The translations under genes were made by a program, and so were the position numbers. Below, piece after piece: positions 15,878-25,435 of a stretch of DNA of 64,000 bases (position 1 is its first letter; every line of letters starts with the position of its first letter). Where the stretch lies: contig DAORJK010000012.1 of assembly GCA_035438985.1 (NCBI GenBank), positions 36,121 through 100,120 of the forward strand. The letters are read 5' to 3'. Below the pieces are notes generated by a model. It saw nothing but the letters and a program-made list of their open reading frames with translations, made no database searches and was not told the origin of the DNA. The stretch comes from UBA4408 sp002389785. GTDB taxonomy: Bacteria; Bacteroidota; Bacteroidia; UBA4408.

Positions 15878-16429
15878 TTAATTTGAGATTTTTATATTTA
15901 AACTGAAAAAAGAGTATTTATCATCTGCAACCATAAAATTATAATTCAATTTTTGACCTGACTTCCGGGCAATATCAATCATTCCTAATCCGCCGCCTCC
16001 CTTTTCGGAAAAGGTATCGTTGTTTAAAATTTCTTTATAATATTCTTTCAATTCTTCTTTGCTCATTTCATTAATTCGATCGAGCTTCACTTTTAAATTT
16101 TCAACGTTAGAAGTTAAAATATAGTTACCTGTGATAATACTGTATTCATTATCTACTTTACCTATCATAAATATTGCTGACCGTGAAACAACTTCGTTAG
16201 AATCGTCACTAAATGAAACTTCATCCATGTGATGATACAAATTTTGCAGGCACTCAACTAATACATTATATACCTTCTTTTTTACTTTGGGCTCCTCCTG
16301 AAGGTTGTCGAGCTTGGATTCCATGATTTGCAAAATGGAAGTGAGCAGTTCGGATGTAATGTCACCTTTAAATGAGAGCATAATTTTATTACGATCCATT
16401 TTATCGTAAAAATCATAGATATCAACCAT
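15878..16429 (-). CDS. siaB: SiaB-family protein kinase
   Basis: The 183-residue protein fits the SiaB family, GHKL-fold kinases related to anti-sigma-factor kinases that phosphorylate SiaC. The N-box-like segment is VLVECLQNLYHHMDE near 55-70, and the glycine-rich ATP-lid motif is EKGGGGLGMIDIARKSG near 145-160. The protein is cytosolic with no membrane segment. Its gene is first in a two-gene unit with siaC. The overall length and both ATP-binding motifs look intact, so activity is plausible. A -7 box candidate reads TACATTTG on the minus strand at 16495-16502, 66 bases upstream. Confidence 0.83.
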   Translation of the reverse strand: MVDIYDFYDKMDRNKIMLSFKGDITSELLTSILQIMESKLDNLQEEPKVKKKVYNVLVECLQNLYHHMDEVSFSDDSNEVVSRSAIFMIGKVDNEYSIITGNYILTSNVENLKVKLDRINEMSKEELKEYYKEILNNDTFSEKGGGGLGMIDIARKSGQKLNYNFMVADDKYSFFSLNIKISN

Positions 16430-16494
16430 CCTAAAATTTGATTTAGTTAAATATTTTTCAGTGCTACATCCACCTTTAATTCAGCATCTAGTAG

Positions 16495-16502
16495 CAAATG
16501 TA
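16495..16502 (-). promoter_or_regulatory. Candidate -7 box for siaB-siaC
   Basis: On the minus strand this reads TACATTTG, a full TAnnTTTG match, 66 bases upstream of the siaB start. No TTTG is found at the proper -33 spacing, so confidence is limited. Confidence 0.35.
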
Positions 16503-16648
16503 AATATTTGTGTAAATAAAAACATCGGCTAAAGTATAATTTATTTACAATAAATTGTTACTAACTCCGAAAAAAAATGAATTTCTCTTTTACAAGTCAG
16601 TTTAATTTTAATTTACGAATCCAATTATCCGATTGATTTTAAAAAAAT

Positions 16649-16656
16649 TACATTTG
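16649..16656 (+). promoter_or_regulatory. Candidate -7 box for the methyltransferase gene
   Basis: TACATTTG fully matches TAnnTTTG and ends 16 bases before the GTG start, so the leader would be about 10 bases. No -33 partner is recognised. Confidence 0.4.
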
Positions 16657-16672
16657 CCTTTCAACTACACTC

Positions 16673-17413
16673 GTGCGAAACAAGAAAATACATTGGTTTG
16701 AGAATTGGTTTGATTCGCCTTATTATCACCTGTTGTATCAAAACAGAGATAATGATGAAGCACATCATTTTATTCGTAACTTAACTGCACATCTTCAACT
16801 TAAGCCTCGTGCCAAGTTGCTCGATTTAGCCTGTGGCAAAGGAAGGCATAGTATCTACTTTTCGAAAAACCATTTTATAACAACCGGAATCGATTTATCA
16901 GCACAAAGTATTCGTTATGCCGAGCAGTTTGAAAATGAGTATTTATCGTTTTTTATTCACGATATGAGGAAGCCATTTCGGATTAATTATTTCGATGTGG
17001 TGATGAATTTATTCACCAGTTTCGGATATTTTGAAAATGAAAAGGATAATTTTCGCACTCTCCAAGCAGCAGCCATGTCGCTAAAGCCGGGTGGATTATT
17101 AATTATCGATTTTATGAATGCTGAAAAAGCAGTAAAAGAAATTCAGGCTTACGAAGAAAAAAAAGTTTGCGACATCGTGTTTCATATCCAAAAAAAAATC
17201 GTGAATCAGTTTTTGGTTAAAGAAATTAATTTTACCGATAATGAGGAGGAATTTTATTTTACCGAAAGTGTTAAAACCCTTAATTTAGCTAGTTTCGAGA
17301 ATTATTTTACAACTTGTGGATTGGTGCTAAAAGAACATTTTGGCAGCTATGATTTAAGTCCATTCGACCAAGAAAAATCAGAACGATTAATACTAATAGC
17401 ACAGAAGAAATAA
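16673..17413 (+). CDS. Class I SAM-dependent methyltransferase
   Basis: The 246-residue protein begins with a GTG codon; no in-frame ATG gives a better start, and a promoter box sits just upstream. The N-terminal WFENWFDSPYYHLLYQNRD is a conserved opening of a Bacteroidota methyltransferase family. Motif I for S-adenosylmethionine binding is LLDLACGKGRHSIYF near 52-66, followed by GIDLSAQSI, then DVVMNLFTSFGYF and LKPGGLLIIDFM (motif III). The substrate is not evident. The protein is cytosolic. It is convergent with the giant repeat-protein gene, with 31 bases between stops and no clear terminator. Confidence 0.85.
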   Translation: MRNKKIHWFENWFDSPYYHLLYQNRDNDEAHHFIRNLTAHLQLKPRAKLLDLACGKGRHSIYFSKNHFITTGIDLSAQSIRYAEQFENEYLSFFIHDMRKPFRINYFDVVMNLFTSFGYFENEKDNFRTLQAAAMSLKPGGLLIIDFMNAEKAVKEIQAYEEKKVCDIVFHIQKKIVNQFLVKEINFTDNEEEFYFTESVKTLNLASFENYFTTCGLVLKEHFGSYDLSPFDQEKSERLILIAQKK

Positions 17414-17444
17414 AATTTCAACTGTGCCATTAGTAATCAATACG

Positions 17445-20400
17445 TTATTCTGTTATTACAATTTTTTCGGTTTTACTTTTACCGTCAACTGTCAGTTGGT
17501 AGTAATATACTCCGGCAGGTAAATCGGCAGCTTCAAACTTTACCTGGTGAATTCCTTCAGATTCATTGCTGTTTACCAAAGTTTTAATTCGCTCTCCATA
17601 TACATTGTACACTTCTAAAAGCACATCGCTCTTTGCTTTGAGTAAATACACAATGGTCGTTTCAAAAGTAAATGGATTCGGATAACAACGCACATAGGTG
17701 TCGTTCTCAGAATTGTCAATAGCACTTGCATTTTCCTGCTTTTTGCCGGAAACAAAGGATTTTTTAGCTGCAAATTGACTGTTATTGTCAGCGTAAAGTA
17801 TAACGCCATTTTCTAACCAATTATCTTGTAGCATTTGTATGGTAGTACCGTTTTGATCTTTTACAGTAATACTTGCAAGATTTTGTCCATTATCTACTAC
17901 CATACTAAATTCTTCATTCAGCGGCAATTGGTTGGATGGAATAACGATAGTCATGTGGTTGCCAGCATCAACAGTACTTGTGTAAGTTACGGCATTTCTC
18001 ATTTTCCAGTATTCACCAAATTCATTCACAGTTCTAAAAGTTAAACCGTTGGGTAATTGACTCACAAAAGAGCGCTCTGCTTGCAATTTAAAATTACGTG
18101 TTGGGTGAATCAATAAGTTGGTTGGAGCACCATTGGCCATGTGCTTTTCAACACAATACAACCAGCGACTTACGTGACGCGGCCAGTTTAAAGAATCCAC
18201 CTTATCCGACACTTGTGCATCTGAAATAGTCATTGGAATCTCATACAAACTTGTGACAGCACCTTCAAAAGCCATGTCTTTGTGAGCAATATAAGGAAAT
18301 GCCGTAAGCACATCATTGCCGCTCATACTTGAACTATACTTATATCCTAAATCGCTCATGGCATTAATTTGTTGGGTATGTTGATACAAATACCCCGGAC
18401 GATAAGAAGTAATACTTATTCCCAATTCAGTATCCAAAAGGCTTTTTGAGACTTCTACTTCCCCATACACTGAAGCTCCTTGTGTAAAATTACCATTGTA
18501 GTGTGGCAAGTAATTGGTTACGGTATTACCAATACTTCCAACAGCAACAATTGACTCATTGTCCATGTCCGGAAAATGTCCAACAGAGTGGCTTGCTACT
18601 TCTTGATTTTTTGAAAGTAAGTACTGACGTTGAGCAGTATATCCTGTCCAGAAATCTCCTGCAACAAAATCATGTATGTAATGAGTTGTAATAAAATAGG
18701 TAGCTCTAATGTTTAATGAATCTTCATAATCAGCATCCAATGGCATTAACAAACAGGAGGTTGCAGCATCAATGTCGTGGGTCATCATGATGGTAGCTTT
18801 AGTATCCCCCGGACTAGTATGTTTCCAAACTGCATAGGGTACATGTTGTGCAAACAAAGCTTTAATCCACAATATAAATACATCGGAAGATGGCTCAAAT
18901 CCATTCGAAAAAGTACGTTGGGCGTTGTAATCTAAATTTAATTGCGGTCGTAAAATCAAATCTTTAATCGACATACCCAAGGCATATGCATACCCTGATC
19001 CGAATTGATTTTTAGTGATCGCTATTCCACCATCTTCATAAAATGCTAATGGGCTTGCTGTAGTAGTGACGTAACTTCGTGTGTCAAAAATAGTAGGATT
19101 GTTGGTTCTTCCTAAACTTATTTTTTGTTCTAAGGTATCATCAAACCAACGCAAAGAAGCATCGTTGCTACCCATGTTCCAACTCATTTGATAACGAGTA
19201 TTTGAATTTACATAACCGTCAATTCCAAATACAAATTTTAAATCATTGTTTTTCATTCGAGGTAAAATAATGATACCACCATTCTTAACATAATTTGAAA
19301 TTACACTATCTTCAAATGCAGTAAAAGCAACACTATCCAACCAAGAGGTACACAACACAAAAGGATAATTTTGAACGGTAGCAACACTGCTCGAAACCAC
19401 GTAAGGAATTCCGGCTACATCCAATATGTGTTTTGCGCTAAATAAATTATTCTCAAAAACCTCCCCATTTCTGCCACTAAAGTCCAGTATTGCTGCTGTT
19501 CTTTCTTTTTGAACAGTTGCAACTTGTATTTCATTTGAAATAACTTGTGAAGGGGATGTACAACTTTTGCTGGTAGTTATTCGACAGGTAATTCTATCTC
19601 CATTTACTTTAAAATCGGTATACATAGAACTTTTTGTTGCACCATTTATGGCTATTCCATTTTTATACCATTGATAACTAGGAGTACTTCCACCATTTGT
19701 AACATTGGCTGTAAACGTAGCTGTAGTACCTTGTGCAACACTCGTTGGACCTGTTATACTTGCCGATAGCACATAACTATTTACAGTAATAGTTTTTACT
19801 GATGAAGTAGCGTATGGAGAAGAAACACAAACCAGGCTAGAAGTCATTTTGCAAAATACTTTATCTTGATTATTTAAAGTAGCGCTAACAAAATCTCCGG
19901 TAGTGGTTCCAACACTGATATTGTTTATAAACCATTCATAAACCGGAGTTTCACCTCCATTAACAGGATTGGGTGTAAAGGTTACAGGTACACCTGCACA
20001 GGTGGTAGTTCCACTGGTGGTAAGCGTTACTGATGGAACTAAAGGGCTACCGGAAAAACTTCTGTTACCGCTTGGATTGGTTCCACTTACCGGCGTTTTA
20101 GTTCCGGCAATATTACCAATTACAGTAATTGCGTTGGTTGGAATGCTGGCATCAAAGGTATTCCCTGCACAAATTGAGGCTGAAATATCGTATGCCAAGA
20201 AGAAATAATAGGAATCTAAATCCAAATTGTTTACTCCCGGAACTGAAAAAGTAATTGTTCCACTTGGGTTGGCAATACTATCTTTTAACACAGCTGTTGA
20301 AAAATCATTCACCGTATTAAAATAAAGTTTTGCGGCTTTAACTGCAGAATTATTTGAATTGAGCATGTTAAAGGAAATTTGGCTAACACCCCAACCACCC

Positions 20401-23400
20401 GTATTATTAGTAGTAGTACCATCAAATTGCCCCCATAAAATTTGCTGATTTTTAGCACCCGGCACCAATGTTCCTGAAACCTGATAAAATCTGCTTTGAG
20501 CATACTTGGCACTTGTAAGTGTTACGGTTACTAATGACGAACTTACCGTTGGAGTTGAAATACACGCTAAATCAGAACTCATAATACAATACACGTCAAC
20601 AGTATCAGTAATGTTAGTAAGGGTATATGCACCGGAAGTTGTGGCAACGAAAATAGAATTAACATACCAGTCGTAACTTGGCGCCAGGCCGCCATTTACA
20701 GGAATTGGAGTAAAGGTTGCTGAATTGCCGGAAGTAACTTTTGATTTTGAAGAAACAATGCTTACCGAAGGAGTTAAAATAGTTGAGTTAATAGTTAAAT
20801 TACCCGTTGGGTTTGGATTATTTGTAACTGATTTTAAGCCCGAATTATTTCCTGTAATTGAAATTCCATTTGAGGGCACTAAAGCATCTAACACATTTCC
20901 TCCACAAACCCCATTGGTAGCAATATCGTAGGTTATAAAGAAGTAAACCGGACTTATTTTTAAATCTGAAACACCAGAAACAGTAAATACAATTGTTCCG
21001 GATGGATTAGCAATACTGTCTTTAAGCACAGCACTTGAAAAATCATTTATAGTATTGAACCACAATTTTGCTTTGGTAACATTTGAATTGTTGCTGTTTG
21101 CCATTGTAAACGAAAGCGAATTTACACCCCATCCACCAGAAGATTGACTGGCAACACCTTCAAGCATACCATATAATATTGGTTGATTTACCGCACCCGG
21201 AGCTACCGTTCCTGTAACTTGAAAAAAGCTACTGTTCCCATATTCATAACCTTTCACTATAATTGTTTTAACAGCAGAATTAACAGTTTGTGGAATTGCA
21301 CAATCTAGGTTAGAGGTCATGGCACAATACACTGTGGTATTGGCTTGCAAATTCGATAATACATAACTACCCGGAGTTGAGACTGTATACAATCCATTTA
21401 CATACCAAGCATAAGTTGGATTACTTCCTCCATTAACCGGGTGAGGAGTAAGTGTAACAGAACTACCGGGTGATACATTGTTTACATCTTCGGTAATTGA
21501 AACTGAAGTAACTACAGGAGAGGCAACAATGGTCTTATTTCCTAGAGGATTAGGATCATTGGTAGCCGATTTCTGGCCACCGTTATTACCACTAATTACA
21601 ATGCCACCTGCTGGTATATGTGCATCTAAAACATTGGAATTACAAGCATTGTTTGCAATATCAAAAGCTAAGAAAAAATACACAGAATTTGCTCCTAAAT
21701 TACTGATGCCGTTTAGCATAAAATTTATGGTACCAAATGGATTTACCACACTGTCTTTTAGTATTGCAGTAGAAAAATCATTGGTAGTATTGTAATATAA
21801 TTTTGCAACACTAACGTTCGTATTATTCGTATTGTCCATGGCAAACGACAATTCGTTCACTCCCCAACCTCCACTCAAAGGAGAGGCAACTCCATCAAAC
21901 TTGCCATAAATAATTGCATTTTTCTTCGAACCGGGAGTGACAGTTCCTGTATATTGATAAAATGTACTGGAAGCATACTCAAATCCGGCAAAAGAAACAG
22001 TAATAGTAATTGTTTGAGAAGTATATTGTGCGTTTGAACATGCGAGGTTCGAAACCATTTTACAATATACTGAGGTTTGTGTAGTAACGTTGTTAAGCGT
22101 AAAAGGCCCATTGTTGGTGGTAGTAAGTACATTATTTACATACCAATTGTAAGTTGGATTTGTTCCTCCATTAATGGGTGTTGGAGTAAATGTTACAGAG
22201 GAGCCTGAATTAACATTCGTGCTACTAGCAGAAATGCTAATAGAAGGTACGGTTGTAGCTGTTGAGACCGTAAGATAACCGGTTGGATTAGAACCGGATG
22301 TTACAGATTTTACTCCTGCAATATTTCCAACTACGGTTATACCATTTTGAGCAACAGAGGCATCTATTATATTTCCATTACAAACGCCGGAACCGGCCAT
22401 ATCATAAGTTAAGAAAAAATAAATTGAATTCAGTGCTTGATTGGTTACTCCGGGAATATTAAAAGTGATTGTACCTGTTGGATTTAGTACACTATCCTTT
22501 AAAATAGCAGTTGAAAAATCGTTTACAGTATTGTACCATATCTTTGCCTTTGCAATATTGGCATTGTTAAAACTGGTCATGTTAAACTTTAACTTACTAA
22601 TGCCCCAACCACCAGGATTGTTGCTGGTTGTTCCGTCAAACTTTCCATATAATACCGGATTGTTTTTTGAACCCGGGGCAACGGTACCAACTATTTGATA
22701 AAAAGTACTGCTTGCATATTTATAACCTCCAACTGAAATTGTTTTAGTTGCAGAAGTTGCAGTTTGCGGTGAAACACAGGCTAAGTTAGAAGTCATTATA
22801 CAATAAGCAGTTGTGGTGCTTGTTATATTGCTAATGGTATAAGCTCCTGAATTAGTAGCAACCAAAACTCCATTTACATACCAAGCGTAGCTGGGATTAG
22901 AACCACCATTCACCGGTGTTGGAGTAAGTGTAACTGAACTTCCAGGTAATACATTGCTGCTGCTACTTACAACCGTTACAGATGGAGTATAAACTTGAGT
23001 CGAAATTACACGATTTCCACTTGGGTTTGAACCGGAGGTCACCGATTTTACACCTGCAATATTTCCATTAATTAAAATTGCACCGGTTGGTAAAGAAGCA
23101 TCGAGTGTATTTCCACAATTTGCCACTGTAGCAACATCATAGGTTAGGTAAAAATATACCGATACCAATTCTAAATTAGATACTCCGGGAATCGTAAAGG
23201 TAATAGTCCCGCTGGGATTAGAAATGCTATCCTTTACTACCGCAGTATTAAAGTCATTAACTGTATTGTACCATAATTTAGCCTTCGTAACATTCGCATT
23301 ATCGGTATTGTTCATGGTAAATGAAATAGTGCTAACTCCCCAACCACCCGAAGAAGTAGAGGTTGCTCCATCAAATTTACCATACAAGATCGGTTGATTT

Positions 23401-25016
23401 TTATCTCCCCAAAGTACATTTCCGGTGAATTGATAAAAGGTACTACTTCCGTATTTAAATCCGCCAACCGAAATGGTTTTGGTTGCTGAAGTAACTGTTG
23501 TTGGTGATACACAAGGTAAATTAGAAGTCATAATACAATAAGCAGTGGTAGTAGCGGTAATGTTGGTAATGGTATAAGGTCCATTGTTGCTTGCAACCAA
23601 AGCACCATTAACATACCAGGCATAACTTGGATTGCTTCCACCATTTGTTGGATTCGGAGTTAACGTAACAGAACCACCCGGAATCACACTGCTACTGCTG
23701 GTAGTTACTGTAATTGCTGGAGCATAAGTTGGTGCGGTAATCATGCGATTTCCACTTAAACTGGTAGTAGTTGCTGATTTCTGTCCCGCTATATTTCCAG
23801 TAATAGTTATTGCTCCGGTTGGAACAGAAGCATCTAATACAGAATTATTGCAAGCCGCAGCAGCAATATCATACGTTAAAAAGAAATACACCGAGTTAGC
23901 ATCTAAATTACTTACTCCGTTAATTGCAAAAGTGATTGTTCCGGTTGGATTTGCAATACTGTCCTTCACAACGGCTGTAGCAAAATCGTTACTTGTGTTG
24001 AACCATAATTTGGCTTTAGTAACGTTTGCATTATCGGTATTATTTAATGTAAACGAAAGTGCACTAACGCCCCAACCTCCCGAAGAGGTGGTAGTAGAAC
24101 CATCGAATTTAGCATAAATAATTTGTTGGTTCTTTGCACCCAAAGCCACGCTACCGGTTACTTGATAAAAAGAACTAGCAGAATATTTATAGCCAAGTAT
24201 ATTAATTGTTTTCGTTACCGAGGTAGCGGTTAAAGGAGATGCGCAAGGCAAGTTAGAAGTCATGACACAATAAACAGTGGTAGTTGAGGTAATTGAATTA
24301 ATGGTATAATCACCATTGGTTGTTGCTGCCAAAATTCCATTCACATAATAGGCAAAACTAGGATTGCTTCCTCCATTCACTGCGGTTGGTGTTACAGTTA
24401 CCGAACTACCCGAAACTACATTACTTGAACTGGTTGTGAGCGAAACAGAAGGCGTAAAAGCAGTAGTTGAAATAGAGCGGTTTCCGGCAGGATTGCTGCC
24501 ACTTACCGGAGTTTTTAATCCTGCAACATTTCCAATTACAGTAATTCCCCCGGTTGGTATTGAGGCGTCTAAAGTACTACCATTGCATCCGGTAGCAGCT
24601 ATATCATAGGTTAAGTAAAAATAAATGGAAGTTAATTCTAGGCTATCAACATCTGCGATTGAGAAGGTAATAGTACCGGATGGGTTCGAAATACTGTCCT
24701 TAAGTGTTGCAGTCGAAAAATCATTAACAGTATTGTACCATATTTTTGCTTTAGTTACTGCAGCATTATCAGCATTTAACATATTAAATGACAAGGAACT
24801 TATTCCCCAACCACCTGCAAAAGCTGTAGTGGCTCCATCCACTTGTCCCCATAAAATTTGCTGGTTAAGTGCTCCTAAACTAACTGGTCCGGTTACTTGA
24901 TAAAAACTTGATTGGCCATACTTATAGCCTGCATTAGCTTGAAATGCAATGAAGAATTGCAAGCAAAAAAATAATAAAGCGGTAATTTTTTTCATGGTTG
25001 AAATGGTACTATTCAT
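17445..25016 (-). CDS. Giant modular T9SS surface protein with seven tandem repeats and a NodB-like polysaccharide deacetylase domain
   Basis: This protein has 2523 residues, or 2516 if translation starts at the internal ATG at 24995 (MKKITALLFF), which gives the cleaner signal peptide. From about residue 30 to 1745 come seven copies of a ~245-residue unit. Each unit has a beta-domain opening YKYxxSSFYQVTG with GGWGVSxLSF and YFxLTYDIA, resembling the N-terminal domain of BNR sialidases. Each also has an Ig-like domain with NGGSNPSYAWYVNG. A final Ig domain ends near 1830. Residues ~1836-2060 look like a glutamine-amidotransferase-like fold (AAILDFSGRNGEVF). The NodB-like domain follows: MTHDID near 2077, SHSVGH near 2142 and RPGY near 2207. 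The C-terminus from about 2440 (YPNPFTFETTIVY) is a T9SS type A sorting domain. Carbohydrate binding plus deacetylation at the cell surface is inference. Confidence 0.88.
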   Translation of the reverse strand: MNSTISTMKKITALLFFCLQFFIAFQANAGYKYGQSSFYQVTGPVSLGALNQQILWGQVDGATTAFAGGWGISSLSFNMLNADNAAVTKAKIWYNTVNDFSTATLKDSISNPSGTITFSIADVDSLELTSIYFYLTYDIAATGCNGSTLDASIPTGGITVIGNVAGLKTPVSGSNPAGNRSISTTAFTPSVSLTTSSSNVVSGSSVTVTPTAVNGGSNPSFAYYVNGILAATTNGDYTINSITSTTTVYCVMTSNLPCASPLTATSVTKTINILGYKYSASSFYQVTGSVALGAKNQQIIYAKFDGSTTTSSGGWGVSALSFTLNNTDNANVTKAKLWFNTSNDFATAVVKDSIANPTGTITFAINGVSNLDANSVYFFLTYDIAAAACNNSVLDASVPTGAITITGNIAGQKSATTTSLSGNRMITAPTYAPAITVTTSSSSVIPGGSVTLTPNPTNGGSNPSYAWYVNGALVASNNGPYTITNITATTTAYCIMTSNLPCVSPTTVTSATKTISVGGFKYGSSTFYQFTGNVLWGDKNQPILYGKFDGATSTSSGGWGVSTISFTMNNTDNANVTKAKLWYNTVNDFNTAVVKDSISNPSGTITFTIPGVSNLELVSVYFYLTYDVATVANCGNTLDASLPTGAILINGNIAGVKSVTSGSNPSGNRVISTQVYTPSVTVVSSSSNVLPGSSVTLTPTPVNGGSNPSYAWYVNGVLVATNSGAYTISNITSTTTAYCIMTSNLACVSPQTATSATKTISVGGYKYASSTFYQIVGTVAPGSKNNPVLYGKFDGTTSNNPGGWGISKLKFNMTSFNNANIAKAKIWYNTVNDFSTAILKDSVLNPTGTITFNIPGVTNQALNSIYFFLTYDMAGSGVCNGNIIDASVAQNGITVVGNIAGVKSVTSGSNPTGYLTVSTATTVPSISISASSTNVNSGSSVTFTPTPINGGTNPTYNWYVNNVLTTTNNGPFTLNNVTTQTSVYCKMVSNLACSNAQYTSQTITITVSFAGFEYASSTFYQYTGTVTPGSKKNAIIYGKFDGVASPLSGGWGVNELSFAMDNTNNTNVSVAKLYYNTTNDFSTAILKDSVVNPFGTINFMLNGISNLGANSVYFFLAFDIANNACNSNVLDAHIPAGGIVISGNNGGQKSATNDPNPLGNKTIVASPVVTSVSITEDVNNVSPGSSVTLTPHPVNGGSNPTYAWYVNGLYTVSTPGSYVLSNLQANTTVYCAMTSNLDCAIPQTVNSAVKTIIVKGYEYGNSSFFQVTGTVAPGAVNQPILYGMLEGVASQSSGGWGVNSLSFTMANSNNSNVTKAKLWFNTINDFSSAVLKDSIANPSGTIVFTVSGVSDLKISPVYFFITYDIATNGVCGGNVLDALVPSNGISITGNNSGLKSVTNNPNPTGNLTINSTILTPSVSIVSSKSKVTSGNSATFTPIPVNGGLAPSYDWYVNSIFVATTSGAYTLTNITDTVDVYCIMSSDLACISTPTVSSSLVTVTLTSAKYAQSRFYQVSGTLVPGAKNQQILWGQFDGTTTNNTGGWGVSQISFNMLNSNNSAVKAAKLYFNTVNDFSTAVLKDSIANPSGTITFSVPGVNNLDLDSYYFFLAYDISASICAGNTFDASIPTNAITVIGNIAGTKTPVSGTNPSGNRSFSGSPLVPSVTLTTSGTTTCAGVPVTFTPNPVNGGETPVYEWFINNISVGTTTGDFVSATLNNQDKVFCKMTSSLVCVSSPYATSSVKTITVNSYVLSASITGPTSVAQGTTATFTANVTNGGSTPSYQWYKNGIAINGATKSSMYTDFKVNGDRITCRITTSKSCTSPSQVISNEIQVATVQKERTAAILDFSGRNGEVFENNLFSAKHILDVAGIPYVVSSSVATVQNYPFVLCTSWLDSVAFTAFEDSVISNYVKNGGIIILPRMKNNDLKFVFGIDGYVNSNTRYQMSWNMGSNDASLRWFDDTLEQKISLGRTNNPTIFDTRSYVTTTASPLAFYEDGGIAITKNQFGSGYAYALGMSIKDLILRPQLNLDYNAQRTFSNGFEPSSDVFILWIKALFAQHVPYAVWKHTSPGDTKATIMMTHDIDAATSCLLMPLDADYEDSLNIRATYFITTHYIHDFVAGDFWTGYTAQRQYLLSKNQEVASHSVGHFPDMDNESIVAVGSIGNTVTNYLPHYNGNFTQGASVYGEVEVSKSLLDTELGISITSYRPGYLYQHTQQINAMSDLGYKYSSSMSGNDVLTAFPYIAHKDMAFEGAVTSLYEIPMTISDAQVSDKVDSLNWPRHVSRWLYCVEKHMANGAPTNLLIHPTRNFKLQAERSFVSQLPNGLTFRTVNEFGEYWKMRNAVTYTSTVDAGNHMTIVIPSNQLPLNEEFSMVVDNGQNLASITVKDQNGTTIQMLQDNWLENGVILYADNNSQFAAKKSFVSGKKQENASAIDNSENDTYVRCYPNPFTFETTIVYLLKAKSDVLLEVYNVYGERIKTLVNSNESEGIHQVKFEAADLPAGVYYYQLTVDGKSKTEKIVITE
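20480..24935 (-). repeat. Seven in-frame tandem DNA repeats of about 735 bp inside the giant surface protein gene
   Basis: Repeat openings (the codons for FYQ preceded by YxYxxS) recur near 24915, 24175, 23440, 22705, 21970, 21230 and 20490, spaced about 735-740 bases. Copies differ by many substitutions yet keep length almost constant, so the array is old or under constraint. Repeats 2 to 4 look most alike by eye. Confidence 0.85.
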
Positions 25017-25435
25017 AATTTTTGTGTGGGGTTAATTTAATTTTGCAAAGATAGTTAATAATCAGTTAGTTTCGATGAGTTATGTATGTTAAAACTGGAA
25101 ATAATGCCGACAAATGTTAAAATTTCGTTTACCAATATTTCTGATTCCTCCATTCAAGTCTTATACGCTAGAAAGGATAGAATGTTACAAAATGTAGAAA
25201 CTTATTTTTTTATGTTTGATTAGTTCCGATACATTCAAGAAAATTTTAGATCCTAAAGGGATACTTTTGTAAATGAAGAAGTAAACAAGAATTGCATTGA
25301 TTGTGTTACGTAATAAATTTAACTTGAATCTTTAAAAGTATTGATAAAACTAGTTACTTAGCATCACTAGTGGTGCAAGTTTTAATAAAAATGTAATATT
25401 ATTGTAGTCCAGAAAATTTATCACACCATAAACAA
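25017..25435. other. Divergent intergenic region between the giant surface protein and the type B T9SS cargo gene
   Basis: This 419-base gap has no credible gene. On the minus strand TATCTTTG at 25046-25053 is a candidate -7 box, 30 bases from the giant gene's start. On the plus strand TACTTTTG at 25262-25269 matches TAnnTTTG but is 167 bases from the next start. A nested inverted repeat at 25345-25384 contains TAAAACT / AGTTTTA arms and the near-palindrome GCATCACTAGTGGTGC at 25361-25376, a possible operator. Confidence 0.5.
25046..25053 (-). promoter_or_regulatory. Candidate -7 box for the giant surface protein gene
   Basis: The minus strand reads TATCTTTG, a full TAnnTTTG match, 30 bases upstream of the 25016 ATG and 51 upstream of the 24995 ATG. 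It does not decide between the two starts. No -33 element is recognised. Confidence 0.4.

Noticed and set aside
23743..24117. Long plus-strand frames opposite the repeats of the giant surface protein
   Set aside because: They recur with the same period as the repeats, have no start signals, and are antisense shadows of the repeated minus-strand coding sequence.
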